A stretch of DNA of 5,169 bases from an uncultured Thermoproteales archaeon (GTDB lineage Archaea > Thermoproteota > Thermoprotei > Thermoproteales > Thermoproteaceae): assembly GCA_946480885.1 (NCBI GenBank), contig CAMLLK010000096.1:1-5169 (forward strand), in the 5' to 3' direction. The notes under the pieces are model-generated. The model did no database searches and was not told the DNA's origin. It was given only the letters and a program-made list of their open reading frames with translations. Position numbers and translations under genes: made by a program. Positions 5,041 to 5,169 of the stretch are shown here, piece by piece (position 1 is the stretch's first letter; every line of letters begins with the position of its first letter).

Positions 5041-5169
5041 AGTATCTCTTCTACAGCCTCTAGTTTTCTAACGGCGTTTACACAATTCAAGACGTAAAAC
5101 GTCACGCCATCCACTTTTGCAGATTTGATATAGCCGTTGTTCTCAATCCAGAATAAATGCCACTGCGCA
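5016..5169 (-). CDS. Unrecognised protein, C-terminal 50 residues
   Basis: An open minus-strand frame enters from the right edge and ends at TAG (complement of 5016-5018). It encodes 50 residues including WHLFWIENNGYIK and VDGVTFYVLNCVNAV, then a charged helix (about 34-47) rich in Glu, Lys and Arg. The look is of a small alpha/beta domain ending in an amphipathic helix; I do not recognise the family. Support for it being real: the frame stays open over the whole edge segment, composition is protein-like with aromatic residues in plausible strands, and a tail-to-tail overlap with the rhomboid gene continues the pattern of the rest of the window. The start and most of the protein lie outside. 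Confidence 0.7.
   Translation of the reverse strand, partial: AQWHLFWIENNGYIKSAKVDGVTFYVLNCVNAVRKLEAVEEILQKRRTGA
5033..5038 (+). terminator. Possible T-run terminator at the rhomboid 3' end
   Basis: Six T residues run directly into the rhomboid TGA stop. Archaeal RNA polymerase can terminate at short T-runs without a hairpin, and this is the clearest T-run at any plus-strand gene end here. On the other strand the same bases are Gln-Lys codons of the convergent gene, so chance is possible. Confidence 0.3.

Overview
The window looks like a stretch of crenarchaeal chromosome, most likely Pyrobaculum or a close relative in the Thermoproteales. Support comes from an archaeal translation initiation factor 1A at the left edge, heavy use of AGA/AGG and ATA codons, AT-rich TATA-like elements placed about 20-30 bases before start codons (the layout expected for leaderless mRNAs), and protein families typical of that group (single-domain KaiC/RAD55 ATPase, crenarchaeal SplB-like radical SAM protein, COG2129 phosphoesterase, rhomboid protease). 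Genus is an inference. I see no tRNA, rRNA, CRISPR array, insertion-sequence ends or long repeats.

Layout, left to right: the 5' end of aIF1A (minus, runs off the left edge); a 57-bp divergent promoter region; a two-gene plus-strand unit of a very small TnpB/RuvC-like zinc-ribbon protein and a COG2129 metallophosphoesterase; a KaiC-like ATPase (minus) whose stop codon overlaps the phosphoesterase stop; a 29-bp divergent promoter; a SplB-like radical SAM protein (plus); a VWA-domain protein (minus) whose 3' end overlaps the radical SAM gene by 29 bp; a 35-bp divergent promoter; a rhomboid protease (plus); and the 3' part of an unrecognised gene (minus) that overlaps the rhomboid 3' end by 25 bp and runs off the right edge. 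No gap exceeds 60 bases.

The transcription units alternate strictly in direction (-, +, -, +, -, +, -), so each is divergent from one neighbour and convergent with the other. Only the TnpB-like and phosphoesterase genes look co-transcribed. The rest is a mosaic of unrelated functions (translation, nucleic-acid-related, repair-like chemistry, membrane proteolysis), so I would not read the whole window as one pathway.

The most interesting item is the 243-residue TnpB-like protein. It keeps the C-terminal zinc ribbon and the RuvC-I and RuvC-III aspartates of TnpB/Cas12, but is far shorter than the family, appears to carry Asp instead of Glu at the RuvC-II position, and sits as an ordinary operon gene without transposon features. 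Second is the radical SAM protein, whose seven cysteines divide into the radical SAM triplet plus exactly four others that could hold an auxiliary cluster.
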